Shown piece after piece: positions 13,993 through 21,878 of a DNA stretch of 40,629 nucleotides (position 1 is the stretch's first letter; every line of letters starts with the position of its first letter). A program made the position numbers and the translations under genes. The DNA lies in contig CAXMOP010000043.1 in assembly GCA_964195155.1 (NCBI GenBank), positions 1 to 40,629 of the forward strand, read 5' to 3'. Origin of the DNA: JACZST01 sp964195155 (lineage in GTDB: Bacteria > Actinomycetota > Acidimicrobiia > Spongiisociales > UBA5794). The notes beneath the pieces were generated by a model, which saw only the letters and a list, made by a program, of their open reading frames with translations, was not told the origin of the DNA and searched no databases.

Positions 13993-14781
13993 ATGCTGAT
14001 GCAAGAAGCAGCCTTCTTCGATCTCGACAAAACGGTCATTGCGAAGTCGTCCACCCTCGCCTTCGGTCGTCCGCTGTATCAAGCGGGCTTCCTCGGCAAA
14101 CGCGCCCTGGCCCGTCTCAGTCTTGCCCAGGTCTTCTATCTCCTGTTTGGCGCCGACCACGACCGGCTGGAGCGGGCCAGGGACGAGCTGCTGACCCTCA
14201 TCGCCGGATGGTCACGCGACGACGTAGAGCAACTGGTGCGCGAGAGGCTTGCCGATTTCGCCGCACCGCTCGTCTACGCCGAAGCGCTCTTCCTGATCGA
14301 CGAGCACAAGCGGAAGGGCAGAAGGGTGGTCATCGTGTCGGCGAGCCCCCAGGAGATCGTCCGGCCGATCGCCGAGTATCTCGGCGTCGACGACGTAATC
14401 GCCACCAAGGTGAAGTGCGACGACCGGGGACGCTACCTCCCGGAAATCGAGGTCTATGCAATGGGGGCAGGCAAGGCGAAGGCAATGCTGGAGATGGCGG
14501 AGCTCGATGAGATCGACCTGGAAGGCTCATTTGCCTACTCGGACTCCATCACCGACGTCCCGATGTTGGAGGTCGTCGGCAACCCTGCGGCGGTCAACCC
14601 CGAGAAGGAGCTGCGGAAGATCGCTGAGGAAAAGGACTGGCCCATCCTCGAGTTTCAGCGGCCGGTTGCCATGGACCCGACCATCCCCCGGCCTTCACCG
14701 TTGGCGGGGATCGCGTTCGTGGCATCGCTTGGAGCGCTGGCAGCAGCGATCGCCGTACTGAGAAAGCGCGTAAAGGCGTAG
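13993..14781 (+). CDS. HAD-IB family hydrolase (SerB-like) with C-terminal membrane helix
   Basis: Predicted phosphatase of 262 residues. HAD motif I is AAFFDLDKTVI (nucleophile and general acid Asp pair), motif II is VVIVSASPQEIV, the motif III Lys precedes AMLEMAEL, and motif IV is AYSDSITDVPML. A hydrophobic helix near the C-terminus (LAGIAFVASLGALAAAIAVL) would anchor it to the membrane. Divergent from the Tad operon, it matches Rv3661 next to Rv3660c, a pairing kept across Actinomycetota. The start is uncertain: ATG 13993, ATG 13999 or GTG 13966. A TACACT box at 13983-13988 lies just before the ATGs and favours a leaderless start there. The substrate is unknown. Confidence 0.85.
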   Translation: MLMQEAAFFDLDKTVIAKSSTLAFGRPLYQAGFLGKRALARLSLAQVFYLLFGADHDRLERARDELLTLIAGWSRDDVEQLVRERLADFAAPLVYAEALFLIDEHKRKGRRVVIVSASPQEIVRPIAEYLGVDDVIATKVKCDDRGRYLPEIEVYAMGAGKAKAMLEMAELDEIDLEGSFAYSDSITDVPMLEVVGNPAAVNPEKELRKIAEEKDWPILEFQRPVAMDPTIPRPSPLAGIAFVASLGALAAAIAVLRKRVKA

Positions 14782-14848
14782 TTGAGTACTCAGTACTCAG
14801 TACTCAACTCGGGCTCCTCTGATGACCCAGGACTGACGACTGAAGACT
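14781..14848. repeat. Convergent-stop hairpin and two heptamer arrays
   Basis: Between the convergent HAD and MFS genes, three AGTACTC units run at a 7-bp period (14785-14805). The outer bases form a 10-bp perfect stem, GTTGAGTACT (14781-14790) with AGTACTCAAC (14799-14808), over an 8-base loop. Both stop codons fall inside it. A second array at 14831-14848 (GACTGAC, GACTGAA, GACT) lies in the 3' end of the MFS gene and is an exact inverted copy of 8737-8754. No T-run is present. Confidence 0.75.
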
Positions 14849-16190
14849 TCTTTGCCGCAATGCGCGCGGCACGAGCCGATTCGATGGCTGCGGTGGTCAG
14901 CCTTGGCGCGGCGTAGAGGAACAACACGAACATGCCCGCGGCGGTGACGAACCATGGCATCCTCAGCGCCAGCTCCCGGGACCCCGAAATCGACTCCGTC
15001 GCCGAAACCAGGAGCCCGCCCAGGGCGAGACCAATCGGCATCATCCCCCACGCGAAGAAACGGTAGACCGAGTTCACCCGGCCGAGGAGGTCATCGGGGA
15101 TGATCGTCTGGCGAAACGACACGGTGACCACGTTCCACAGCGTGGCCGCGAAGGTGAACGCGGCGAACCCGGCGAAGGCGACGACCCAATTGCTGGTGAG
15201 ACCGACGACCAGCGACATCACGATCGAAACGATGAACGTGACGGTCAGCGACGGTCCACTCCCGATGCGCGCCGAGATCCTCGGTGACAGCAATCCGCCG
15301 AGCACGCCACCGAGGGCTCCCGCCGCGCCGAGTACCGCAAACAGCAGTGCGTTGACGTCCAACACCTCCTGAGCGAACAACACAAAGGTGGCGAACACCA
15401 TCATCGACGATGCGTTGAGCAGGCCAAGCACGATGGCCATGACTCGGAGCAGTGGATTCCGCCACAGCCAGAGCACGCCGGCCTTGATTTCTCCCCACCA
15501 GTCGACTTTGCCATCGAGCTCCGCCCGGTCGCGATCCACCGTGAATGAGCCGGCGATCACGAACAGCAGCAGAGCCGACAGCGCAAAGCTCGCGGCGTCG
15601 AAGAAAAACGGCAGGGCGAAGGCCGCGGCGATGAGCAGGCTGCCAAGCGGCGGGCCGACGAAGCTGTTGGCGACCATCTCGGCGCTCCACAGGTTGCCGT
15701 TGGCCCGCTCCAAACCTTCCGGGGCAACCATCGAGGGGAGGATCGTCTGGGCCGATGTTGTCGTACAGCACCTCGGCCATCCCGAATAGCAGGGCAGTGA
15801 TGAGCAGGGTCCAGTACACCAGCCAGTTGGTCGAGACCCCGGCGGCACCGGTGACGTCGCCGGCTGCCGGCAACGCACCGGTCTGCCATAGGACGACCAA
15901 ACCAACAGCGATGGTGAGGGCAGTGCGGAACACATTCATCGCAACCATGATCTTGCGACGATCGACACGGTCGGTGATCACCCCGGCGGGAAGGCTGGAA
16001 GCCGCTGGGCGACTGCGATCAGCGCAATGAGCAACGGATCTCGAGTGACTGCCGAGGCCAGCCATGGGTAGGCGATGACGGCGACGCCGTCGCCAAGGTT
16101 GGACACGACCGACGCCGACCACAGCTTCCAATAGTTGGCGCCGAGCGGGACCCTCGCCATGCCTTCGGTCCTGTCGGTGGTCTCCGTCAC
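14790..16190 (-). pseudogene. MFS exporter, broken by two frameshifts
   Basis: Homology to EntS-like major facilitator exporters continues through three frames. Residues from the GTG at 16190 (VTETTDRTEGMARVPLGANY) run to about 16005, ending VAQRLP. The next frame resumes with LPAGVITDRVDRRKIM and ends near 15757 with MAEVLYDN. The third frame carries AQTILPSMVAPEGLERANG to the stop. At the first junction about 13 bases of the usual QRLPW-x4-LPAG codons appear missing; at the second there is one extra base or two missing. It may be a true pseudogene or carry assembly errors. The start overlaps the ArsR-type stop by 4 bp, so it was the regulator's operon partner. The substrate is unknown. Confidence 0.8.
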
Positions 16191-16744
16191 GTCCCTTCCG
16201 CATCCTCGAAGGTCGGCAGATCCGTCGGGTAAACCCCGGCCAGCATCCCGTATACCCGGTCCCCGGCGCGCGGCTCGGAGGCAAATTCTGCGGCGATGTG
16301 GGCAATGGCCTCGGCGAACTCCTCGGCACGTTCCTGCGGGATCCGTGCCCTACGGACCGTGAACATTGGCAACGCCTCGCCCTCCACGCGGCGCACGTCG
16401 CGAAGCGCGCCGTGGATCATGTAGAGGGGATCGGTAGCGCTGACCTTGCCGCCCATCACGATCGTGCGCCCGACGCGGCCGTAGTACTTCTCGGTCATGG
16501 CCCGCACTTTTCTGGTGCGCACGATGTGCACCAGCCCGACACTCGCCAGAACCTTCAGGTGGTAGCCGACCGTCCCTTTGGGAATGTCGAGAGCGTCGGC
16601 CAGCTGTGAGGTCGTCGCCGCCCTGTCGAGGAGCAGGTCGAGCAACAGCAGCCGGGTTTCGGAGCCGAGCGCCTTGAGCGCTTCCGGCGAATCGGCGATC
16701 ACTTCGTCGACGATCGGATAGTCGAGTTCTCGCGGCGTGGTCAT
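16187..16744 (-). CDS. ArsR-like winged-helix transcriptional regulator
   Basis: DNA-binding regulator of 185 residues. The winged helix spans about residues 20-90: ALKALGSETRLLLLDLLL, TTSQLADALDIPKGTVGYHLKVL (recognition helix) and the wing GLVHIVRTRKVRAMTEKYY. The longer C-terminal half, with AEEFAEAIAHIAAEFASEP, resembles DUF/HTH_20-type regulators of MFS exporters. The ATG at 16744 is chosen because a TTGACA/GACAAT promoter ends 8 nt before it; a TTG at 16774 would lie inside that promoter. The stop overlaps the MFS start, so it likely controls that exporter and itself. The ligand is unknown. Confidence 0.85.
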   Translation of the reverse strand: MTTPRELDYPIVDEVIADSPEALKALGSETRLLLLDLLLDRAATTSQLADALDIPKGTVGYHLKVLASVGLVHIVRTRKVRAMTEKYYGRVGRTIVMGGKVSATDPLYMIHGALRDVRRVEGEALPMFTVRRARIPQERAEEFAEAIAHIAAEFASEPRAGDRVYGMLAGVYPTDLPTFEDAEGT

Positions 16745-16752
16745 CCCGGCGT

Positions 16753-16781
16753 ATTGTCGGGATTTATCGACCAAATGTCAA
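16753..16781 (-). promoter_or_regulatory. Promoter and possible operator of the ArsR-MFS operon
   Basis: On the minus strand a perfect TTGACA (16781-16776) is followed by 17 bp and GACAAT (16758-16753), which ends 8 nt before the ATG. A 16-bp imperfect inverted repeat, GTCGATAAATCCCGAC (16771-16756), overlaps the spacer and the -10. That is where an autorepressor would bind. The promoter boxes are seen directly; the operator role is inferred. Confidence 0.5.
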
Positions 16782-16830
16782 AGCTTCACCGCTCCCGCGA
16801 TCCCGCGCCCAGCGGGGGAGGCGAAGTCTC

Positions 16831-17433
16831 TTAGTCGCCCCCTTGATCGGCCGAATCCTCGGCGTTGACCGGCTCCTCAGCCGGCTCCGGATCATCCTCG
16901 GGCGGCTTGTCGGGGAGACCGGCGGCTGCCGCGTAGGTCCACTCGGAGGGCTTCGACTGGAACACATCCGAGAGTGCGCCGGACGCCCAGAATCCCATGA
17001 TCACCACGGCGCCCAGCGCCGCAGCAACACCCGCCAGCAGCAAGGGATCGAGTCCCGTGTCTACGACCGGCGGCGGCGCTGACGCCGTCGGCGTAACGCC
17101 GTCCACCTCGACTCCGAGTGCGGACAATGTCGATGGAGACGAGATGGTCGTCTCCCCCTCGGCGGTGATGTATTCGAAGGAGATCGAGAGATTCTCCCAT
17201 GCCGTAACACGAACGACCTGGCCATAGATGCCGGACCCTCTCGGAACCATTGCAACCGGGTCGAGCTCGCCGGCGACGCCGGTCATCCTGGCAATGACGG
17301 CAGCGGGCGTGCCCTCGACGTGCACGGTCAGGTCGAACGTCCTCGCAGCGGGCGTGCCCAGGACCTGCGCCCCGGCCTCACCAAACGGGGACTGCAGAGT
17401 GACGGTCAGCAAAATGGCGATAAGAAGAACCAT
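16831..17433 (-). CDS. Hypothetical membrane-anchored secreted protein
   Basis: A 200-residue protein of unknown family. It has an N-terminal hydrophobic segment ending in SPFGEAGAQ, likely a signal peptide (about 1-22), an exported beta-rich domain (about 25-115), a Pro/Ala-rich linker, and one transmembrane helix (LLLAGVAAALGAVVIMGFWASG, about 130-151). The cytoplasmic tail is acidic and Pro-rich (PEDDPEPAEEPVNAEDSADQ). This layout suggests a single-pass protein exposing its N-terminal domain outside. A TAGAAT box ends 6 nt before the ATG, so the transcript may be leaderless. It is divergent from the small gene at 17466. No function can be assigned. Confidence 0.65.
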   Translation of the reverse strand: MVLLIAILLTVTLQSPFGEAGAQVLGTPAARTFDLTVHVEGTPAAVIARMTGVAGELDPVAMVPRGSGIYGQVVRVTAWENLSISFEYITAEGETTISSPSTLSALGVEVDGVTPTASAPPPVVDTGLDPLLLAGVAAALGAVVIMGFWASGALSDVFQSKPSEWTYAAAAGLPDKPPEDDPEPAEEPVNAEDSADQGGD

Positions 17434-17439
17434 CGGTGC

Positions 17440-17445
17440 ATTCTA
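17440..17445 (-). promoter_or_regulatory. -10 box before the 16831-17433 gene
   Basis: TAGAAT on the minus strand ends 6 nt before the ATG at 17433, with no Shine-Dalgarno between. This is close to the consensus TATAAT and fits leaderless transcription. Confidence 0.45.
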
Positions 17446-17465
17446 CGGAGAATCATCGAGGTGCC

Positions 17466-17834
17466 TTGAGTCATAGCCTTCCCACACGCCAGGAGCAGGC
17501 ACAGGCGATCCTGCAGCGAAAAGCCGCGAAAATGGCCTCGGCCATCCTGGATCGGCGTGCCTCGACCGCCGCCGATTTCGCGGAGGCCTTTACGCTGGAA
17601 CGAGTAGACATGGTGGCCGAAATCGACTCCATCGAGGCGCTCCTGGCACTCGGCCACAATCGTGCCGGGCCGCGTGACGGCCTCTACGTCATCGAGGAAG
17701 AGGACGGATACCGGGTCTATATCCAGGAACGCGGAATCCCGCAAAAGGAGCCATCCGGCCTGTCATTCGATGCCGCCCGCGACGCAGCAATCGACGGGGC
17801 AATGCTGCTCAACGGCATCCCCTACGACTTCTGA
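17466..17834 (+). CDS. Hypothetical protein
   Basis: A small soluble protein (122 residues from the TTG at 17466, 132 from the GTG at 17436) that I do not recognise. The N-terminal half is helical (QAQAILQRKAAKMASAILDRRASTAADFAEAF). The C-terminal half contains DGLYVIEEEDGYRVYIQERG, a strand pattern, and ends DGAMLLNGIPYDF. The TTG is preferred because GAGG lies four bases upstream and because the GTG would leave only 2 bp between divergent starts. It converges on the glycerophosphodiesterase gene with 34 bp between stops, in which nothing is visible. Confidence 0.55.
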   Translation: MSHSLPTRQEQAQAILQRKAAKMASAILDRRASTAADFAEAFTLERVDMVAEIDSIEALLALGHNRAGPRDGLYVIEEEDGYRVYIQERGIPQKEPSGLSFDAARDAAIDGAMLLNGIPYDF

Positions 17835-17868
17835 CCCGAGGGCCAAGCCAACGCACGCGACGAGAAAC

Positions 17869-18642
17869 TCATCCCTCGAGCACCTCGTTCAAGACGTCCA
17901 GCCGGTCGGTGATGATGCCATCGATCCCAAGACCGAGGAGGCGGGTCATCTCTTCAGCATCATTGACCGTCCATACATGCAAGTGGGCACCAGCCCGGTG
18001 CACCGCGTTCACGAGTTTGCGATCGATGGTGAGCCCCGTGTACTCGTCGGAGAGCTGGTACGCCTGGACGGGAGCGCGCAGCGGCAGCCCGATACGGGAG
18101 GCCGCGTACATGCGCATCGCGGTGACCGGTCCTGCCGACACGGCGACGGAGCGCCCGGTGATCCGGCGGAAGCGGGTGACCCTCCGGTCCACGAACGACC
18201 CGACCAGGGTGCGGTGCTCTGCGTCGTTGGCCCGGATCACCTCCGCCACTGCCCACTCCTCACCGGATTGCTTGAGGTCGATGTTGACCCGGGCTTCCGG
18301 GAACCTCTTGAAGACCTCATCGAGGGTCGGAATGGTGATCCCGGCGCCGCGCAGCGGGTAGTCGTGATCGCGATTGAATCGATAGGCGGCATCGAGCACC
18401 TGGAGCTGCTCGACAGTGAGTTCGGCAACCGGACCGGAGCCCTCGGTGGTCCGATCAAGGCCGGGATCGTGGATCACCATCGGCACCCGTTCGGCGCTCA
18501 GGTGAACGTCGAGCTCCAGGTAATGGCACCCGTAATCATCGATCGCTCTTTCGAACGCGTACATCGTGTTCTCCGGCCAGAGGGTCCGGCTGCCGCGGTG
18601 AGCAAGGCGGATCGGATGCTCGACGGAGAAAAAATCGCTCAC
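17869..18642 (-). CDS. Glycerophosphodiester phosphodiesterase
   Basis: Hydrolyses glycerophosphodiesters, the products of phospholipid turnover, to glycerol 3-phosphate and an alcohol. The 257-residue TIM-barrel protein shows the GDPD signatures LAHRGSRTLWPENT (catalytic His and metal-binding Glu), YLELDVHLS with VMVIHD-like VPMVIHD (second catalytic His), NIDLK, and C-terminal LHVWTVND and GIDGIITDR. Length is typical of cytoplasmic UgpQ-type enzymes and there is no signal peptide. The GTG start overlaps the hutI stop by 4 bp, so it is co-translated with histidine degradation genes although no metabolic link is known. Confidence 0.93.
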   Translation of the reverse strand: MSDFFSVEHPIRLAHRGSRTLWPENTMYAFERAIDDYGCHYLELDVHLSAERVPMVIHDPGLDRTTEGSGPVAELTVEQLQVLDAAYRFNRDHDYPLRGAGITIPTLDEVFKRFPEARVNIDLKQSGEEWAVAEVIRANDAEHRTLVGSFVDRRVTRFRRITGRSVAVSAGPVTAMRMYAASRIGLPLRAPVQAYQLSDEYTGLTIDRKLVNAVHRAGAHLHVWTVNDAEEMTRLLGLGIDGIITDRLDVLNEVLEG

Positions 18643-19844
18643 ACCGGTACGCCTCGTTTCACTACCGCAGCAACGAGGTCGCTATCGGGGCGATACGGAA
18701 GGTGGAGATAGCTCGGTGCATCGAGGATCACCAGATCGCCGAGAGCGCCGACCGAGACATGTCCTCGATCCTCGAGCAGCAGAGCAGCAGCTCCGCCGCG
18801 GGTCGCCGCCCACAGGGCTTCTTCCGGGGTCAGGCCGAGGTGGAGGCTGGCCAGCGCAATCACAAAGGGCATGGTCTCGATCCACGCAGTACCCGGATTG
18901 CAGTCGGTGGCGATCGCGACCATGACACCGCGGTCCCAGATTGATCTGCCGTCGGGGTAGGAGAGGCGCATTGAGTACGAGACCCCGGGCAGCAGCACCG
19001 CGACGGTGCCGGCGGCGGCCATCGCGGCAAGATCCTCAGCCGTGGCGTGGTCCAGGTGGTCGGCGCTGGCGGCAGCAAGGTCAGCAGCGAGGGCTGCTGC
19101 ACCGACATGGCCGAGCTGGTCGGCGTGGAGCCGGAGACCGAGGCCGCGCCCTGCCGCCGCGTCGAGGATGCGCCGGCTCTCGGCAACGGTGAACGCCGCC
19201 TGATCGCAAAAGACATCGCAGAAAGCGGCAAGCGGGGCACATGCCTCGAGCATCTGGGTGCAGATCAGCTCGACGTACTCGTCGCGGCGGTCCCGGTACT
19301 CGGCGGGGACCACGTGAGCACCGAGGAAGGTCGGCACCACGTCGATCGGGAGCTCGGCGTCGATCCGTGCCGCCACACCGAGCAGCTTTGCTTCGGTGTC
19401 GATATCGAGGCCATAGCCCGACTTGATCTCCACCGTCGTCGTACCGGCCGCGAGCATGCGCCCGGCCCTGGCCGCGGCAGCGTCAAACAACTCGCTGCCG
19501 CTCGCCAGGCGCGTCGCCTCGACCGTCGAGTGGATCCCCCCTCCTGCGCTGAGGATCTCCTCATAGGTTTCGCCGGCAAGCCGCCGGGCGAACTCGTCGC
19601 TGCGATCTCCGCCGAAGATGATGTGGGTGTGGGAGTCGACGAACCCCGGGACCACCGCAGCCCCGGCGGCATCGACGGTGGCGAGGGCGAGATAGTCGGG
19701 CGGTAGGTCGTCCTCGCTCCCCACCCAGGCAACGTCGCCATCGAGGACCGCTACCGCTGCTCTATCAATCAACCCGAGCAAGCCACCACGGGCCGGGTCA
19801 TTCGTTACGAGCTGCCCGATGTTGGTGACGAGGAGGTCGCTCAT
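18639..19844 (-). CDS. hutI: Imidazolonepropionase
   Basis: Third step of histidine degradation: opens 4-imidazolone-5-propionate to N-formimidoglutamate. The 401-residue amidohydrolase shows the metal site in GFVDSHTHIIFGGDR, the substrate motif IKSGYGLD, then TFLGAHVVPAEYR, LHADQLGHVGAA, SADHLDHATAEDL and the metal-binding Asp in AIATDCNPGTA. Length matches the family. The ATG at 19844 (MSDLLVTNIGQL) fits homologues; the open frame above it is repeat-derived. It is separated from hutU by 381 bp filled with repeats, while the downstream phosphodiesterase gene overlaps it by 4 bp. Confidence 0.96.
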   Translation of the reverse strand: MSDLLVTNIGQLVTNDPARGGLLGLIDRAAVAVLDGDVAWVGSEDDLPPDYLALATVDAAGAAVVPGFVDSHTHIIFGGDRSDEFARRLAGETYEEILSAGGGIHSTVEATRLASGSELFDAAAARAGRMLAAGTTTVEIKSGYGLDIDTEAKLLGVAARIDAELPIDVVPTFLGAHVVPAEYRDRRDEYVELICTQMLEACAPLAAFCDVFCDQAAFTVAESRRILDAAAGRGLGLRLHADQLGHVGAAALAADLAAASADHLDHATAEDLAAMAAAGTVAVLLPGVSYSMRLSYPDGRSIWDRGVMVAIATDCNPGTAWIETMPFVIALASLHLGLTPEEALWAATRGGAAALLLEDRGHVSVGALGDLVILDAPSYLHLPYRPDSDLVAAVVKRGVPV

Positions 19845-19906
19845 GGGTGACCGCCATGGTCGCGTGACTTGTGGCCGGACAGACCGATCTTTGCGATCAA
19901 CGGGGG

Positions 19907-20198
19907 CCTGACCCCCTCCGCCTCGCTGCGCTCGGCACCTCCCCCTGAGGGGGAGGCAAAGAGTCGCGCCGCTGCTGCAAGTGTCCCAACCCGGCCCGAC
20001 CATTCACCTGAGGGCCAGCACCGCCGGAGGCGAGGAAGGGGGTCGAACCGTGGTCGCGACAACGCCCTGACCCCCTCCGCCTCGCTGCGCTCGGCACCTC
20101 CCCCTGAGGGGGAGGCAAAGAGTCGCGCCGCTGCTGCACGTTTCCTAACCCAGCGCGACCATTCAGCGGAGGGGGAGGCAAAGAGTCGCGCCGCTGCT
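19907..20198 (+). repeat. Tandem palindromic repeats inside the hut operon
   Basis: This holds most of the 381 bp between hutI and hutU. Two copies of a 73-bp sequence (19907-19979 and 20066-20138) are identical and 159 bp apart, and similarity continues to CGACCATTCA in each. Each contains the perfect hairpin CCTCCCCCTGAGGGGGAGG (19938-19956, 20097-20115). A third partial copy lies at 20169-20198. Before the second copy, 20036-20085 is a degraded form of the long palindrome found at 40500-40544. The family also occupies both window ends. Confidence 0.85.
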
Positions 20199-20226
20199 CG
20201 CGACTCGCGACTCGGGTCTCGCGACT
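20199..20226. repeat. Heptamer array at the hutU stop
   Basis: Four units at a strict 7-bp period: CGCGACT, CGCGACT, CGGGTCT, CGCGACT. The last base touches the hutU stop codon. It directly follows the palindromic repeats but is a different kind of repeat, matching the heptamer class elsewhere in the window. Confidence 0.75.
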
Positions 20227-21878
20227 CATTCCTCCCACATCGGGATCCTCACGCCACGGTCCCTGGCCACTGCCTCGGCCGTCGGATACCCGGCATCGAC
20301 ATGGCGCATCACCCCGGTCCCTGGATCGTTGGTGAGTACTCGCTGCACTCGCTCGGCGCCTTGTGCGCTGCCGTCGGCAACGACCTGAGCGCCGGCGTGG
20401 ATCGACTTGCCCATGCCGACTCCGCCCCCATGGTGAACGGCAACCCAGGCGGCCCCTGAGGCGGTGTTGAGCAACGCATTCAGGATCGGCCAATCCGCAA
20501 TGGCATCCGATCCGTCGCGCATGCCCTCGGTTTCCCGGTAGGGCGACGCCACGGATCCAGAGTCGAGGTGGTCCCTCCCGATCACGATCGGTGCCGCAAC
20601 CGCTCCAGAGGCGACCAGGTCGTTGAACGCGGCCCCGGCGAGATCGCGCTCGCCGTAGCCGAGCCAGCAAATCCGCGCCGGGAGGCCTTGGAACGGCACG
20701 CGCTCCTCGGCCAGGTCGAGCCATCGGTGCAGTGCTCGATGCTCGGGGAAGAGGCGGCGTACCGCATTATCGGTGGCCTGGATGTCGGCGGGGTCACCCG
20801 AAAGCGCCGCCCACCGGAACGGGCCCATCCCCTCGCAGAACAGATCTCGCAGATAGGCCGGCACGAAACCGGGATAGTCGAAGGCGCCGGCGAACCCACC
20901 GAGCACCGCCTCGCCCCGCAGATTGTTGCCGTAGTCGAAAACCTCTGCTCCGGCGTCCTGGAAGCCCACCATCGACTCGCAGTGGGCGGCCATCGACTCG
21001 CGTGCCGCCTTGACGTAGGTGTTGGGATCGTCCGAGCGCAGATCCGCTGCCTCGTCGAGTGAGTACCCGCGCGGGATGTAGCCGCGGAGCGGATCATGCG
21101 CCGACGTCTGGTCGGTGACGATGTCGATGGCGACGCTTCTCTCGAGCAGCTCGGGAAAGACGTCTGCGGCATTGCCCTCCAGCCCCACCGATAGGGCACG
21201 TCCCTCCGACCTCGCCAACTCGACACGGGCGATGGCGTCGTCGATGTCTTGTGCGGCTTCGTCGAGATACCGGAGCTCGATCCGCCTGGCGATCCGTTCC
21301 GGGTCAACCTCGACGACCAGGGCGACACCGTCATTCATCGTGATCGCCAGGGGCTGGGCCCCGCCCATGCCGCCGAGCCCGCCGGTGAGGGTGAGCGTTC
21401 CCTTGAGCGTGCCGTCAAAGAGGCGGTCGGCGATGGTGGCGAAGGTCTGGAACGTCCCTTGCAGAATTCCCTGGGTGCCGATGTAGATCCAGGATCCGGC
21501 GGTCATTTGACCGTACATGATCAGGCCCTCGGCCTCGAGGTCCCAGAAGGTCTCCCAGGTCGCCCAGTCCGGCACGAGCAGGCTGTTGGCGATCAACACT
21601 CTCGGGGCCATTTCGTGCGTGCGGAACACCCCAACCGGCTTGCCGGATTGCACCAGCATCGTCTCGTCATCTTCCAGCGTGCGCAGCGTGCGAATGATGG
21701 CGTCGTAAGCCTCCCACGAACGAGCTGCCTTGCCGGTGCCGCCGTAGACGACCAGCTCGTCGGGGTTCTCGGCGACCTCCGGATCGAGGTTGTTCATGAG
21801 CATCCGAAGCGCCGCCTCCTGAAGCCAACCCTTGGTGGAGAGCTCGGTTCCTCTCGGGGCGCGGACCGTCCTGGTCAT
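20226..21878 (-). CDS. hutU: Urocanate hydratase
   Basis: Second step of histidine degradation: adds water to urocanate using bound NAD+ as an electrophile, giving imidazolonepropionate. The 550-residue protein begins VRAPRGTELSTKGWLQEAALRMLMNNLDP, as urocanases do. It contains the NAD-binding TGGLGGMGGAQPLA and the conserved FCEGMGPFRWAALSGDPAD around the active-site Cys, and ends near GVGMGKSIHAGAQ. Length is normal. The start at 21878 overlaps the hutH stop by 4 bp; longer readings are excluded by the overlap with hutH. Confidence 0.97.
   Translation of the reverse strand: MTRTVRAPRGTELSTKGWLQEAALRMLMNNLDPEVAENPDELVVYGGTGKAARSWEAYDAIIRTLRTLEDDETMLVQSGKPVGVFRTHEMAPRVLIANSLLVPDWATWETFWDLEAEGLIMYGQMTAGSWIYIGTQGILQGTFQTFATIADRLFDGTLKGTLTLTGGLGGMGGAQPLAITMNDGVALVVEVDPERIARRIELRYLDEAAQDIDDAIARVELARSEGRALSVGLEGNAADVFPELLERSVAIDIVTDQTSAHDPLRGYIPRGYSLDEAADLRSDDPNTYVKAARESMAAHCESMVGFQDAGAEVFDYGNNLRGEAVLGGFAGAFDYPGFVPAYLRDLFCEGMGPFRWAALSGDPADIQATDNAVRRLFPEHRALHRWLDLAEERVPFQGLPARICWLGYGERDLAGAAFNDLVASGAVAAPIVIGRDHLDSGSVASPYRETEGMRDGSDAIADWPILNALLNTASGAAWVAVHHGGGVGMGKSIHAGAQVVADGSAQGAERVQRVLTNDPGTGVMRHVDAGYPTAEAVARDRGVRIPMWEE

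Noticed and set aside
15091..16329. A single 412-residue minus-strand protein
   Set aside because: Only its middle part (about 15757-16000) is MFS-like; the rest is out-of-frame Arg-rich sequence. It is one segment of the frameshifted exporter.
19907..20198. CRISPR array
   Set aside because: The repeats are GC-rich palindromes with only two complete copies 159 bp apart, no regular spacers and no cas genes.
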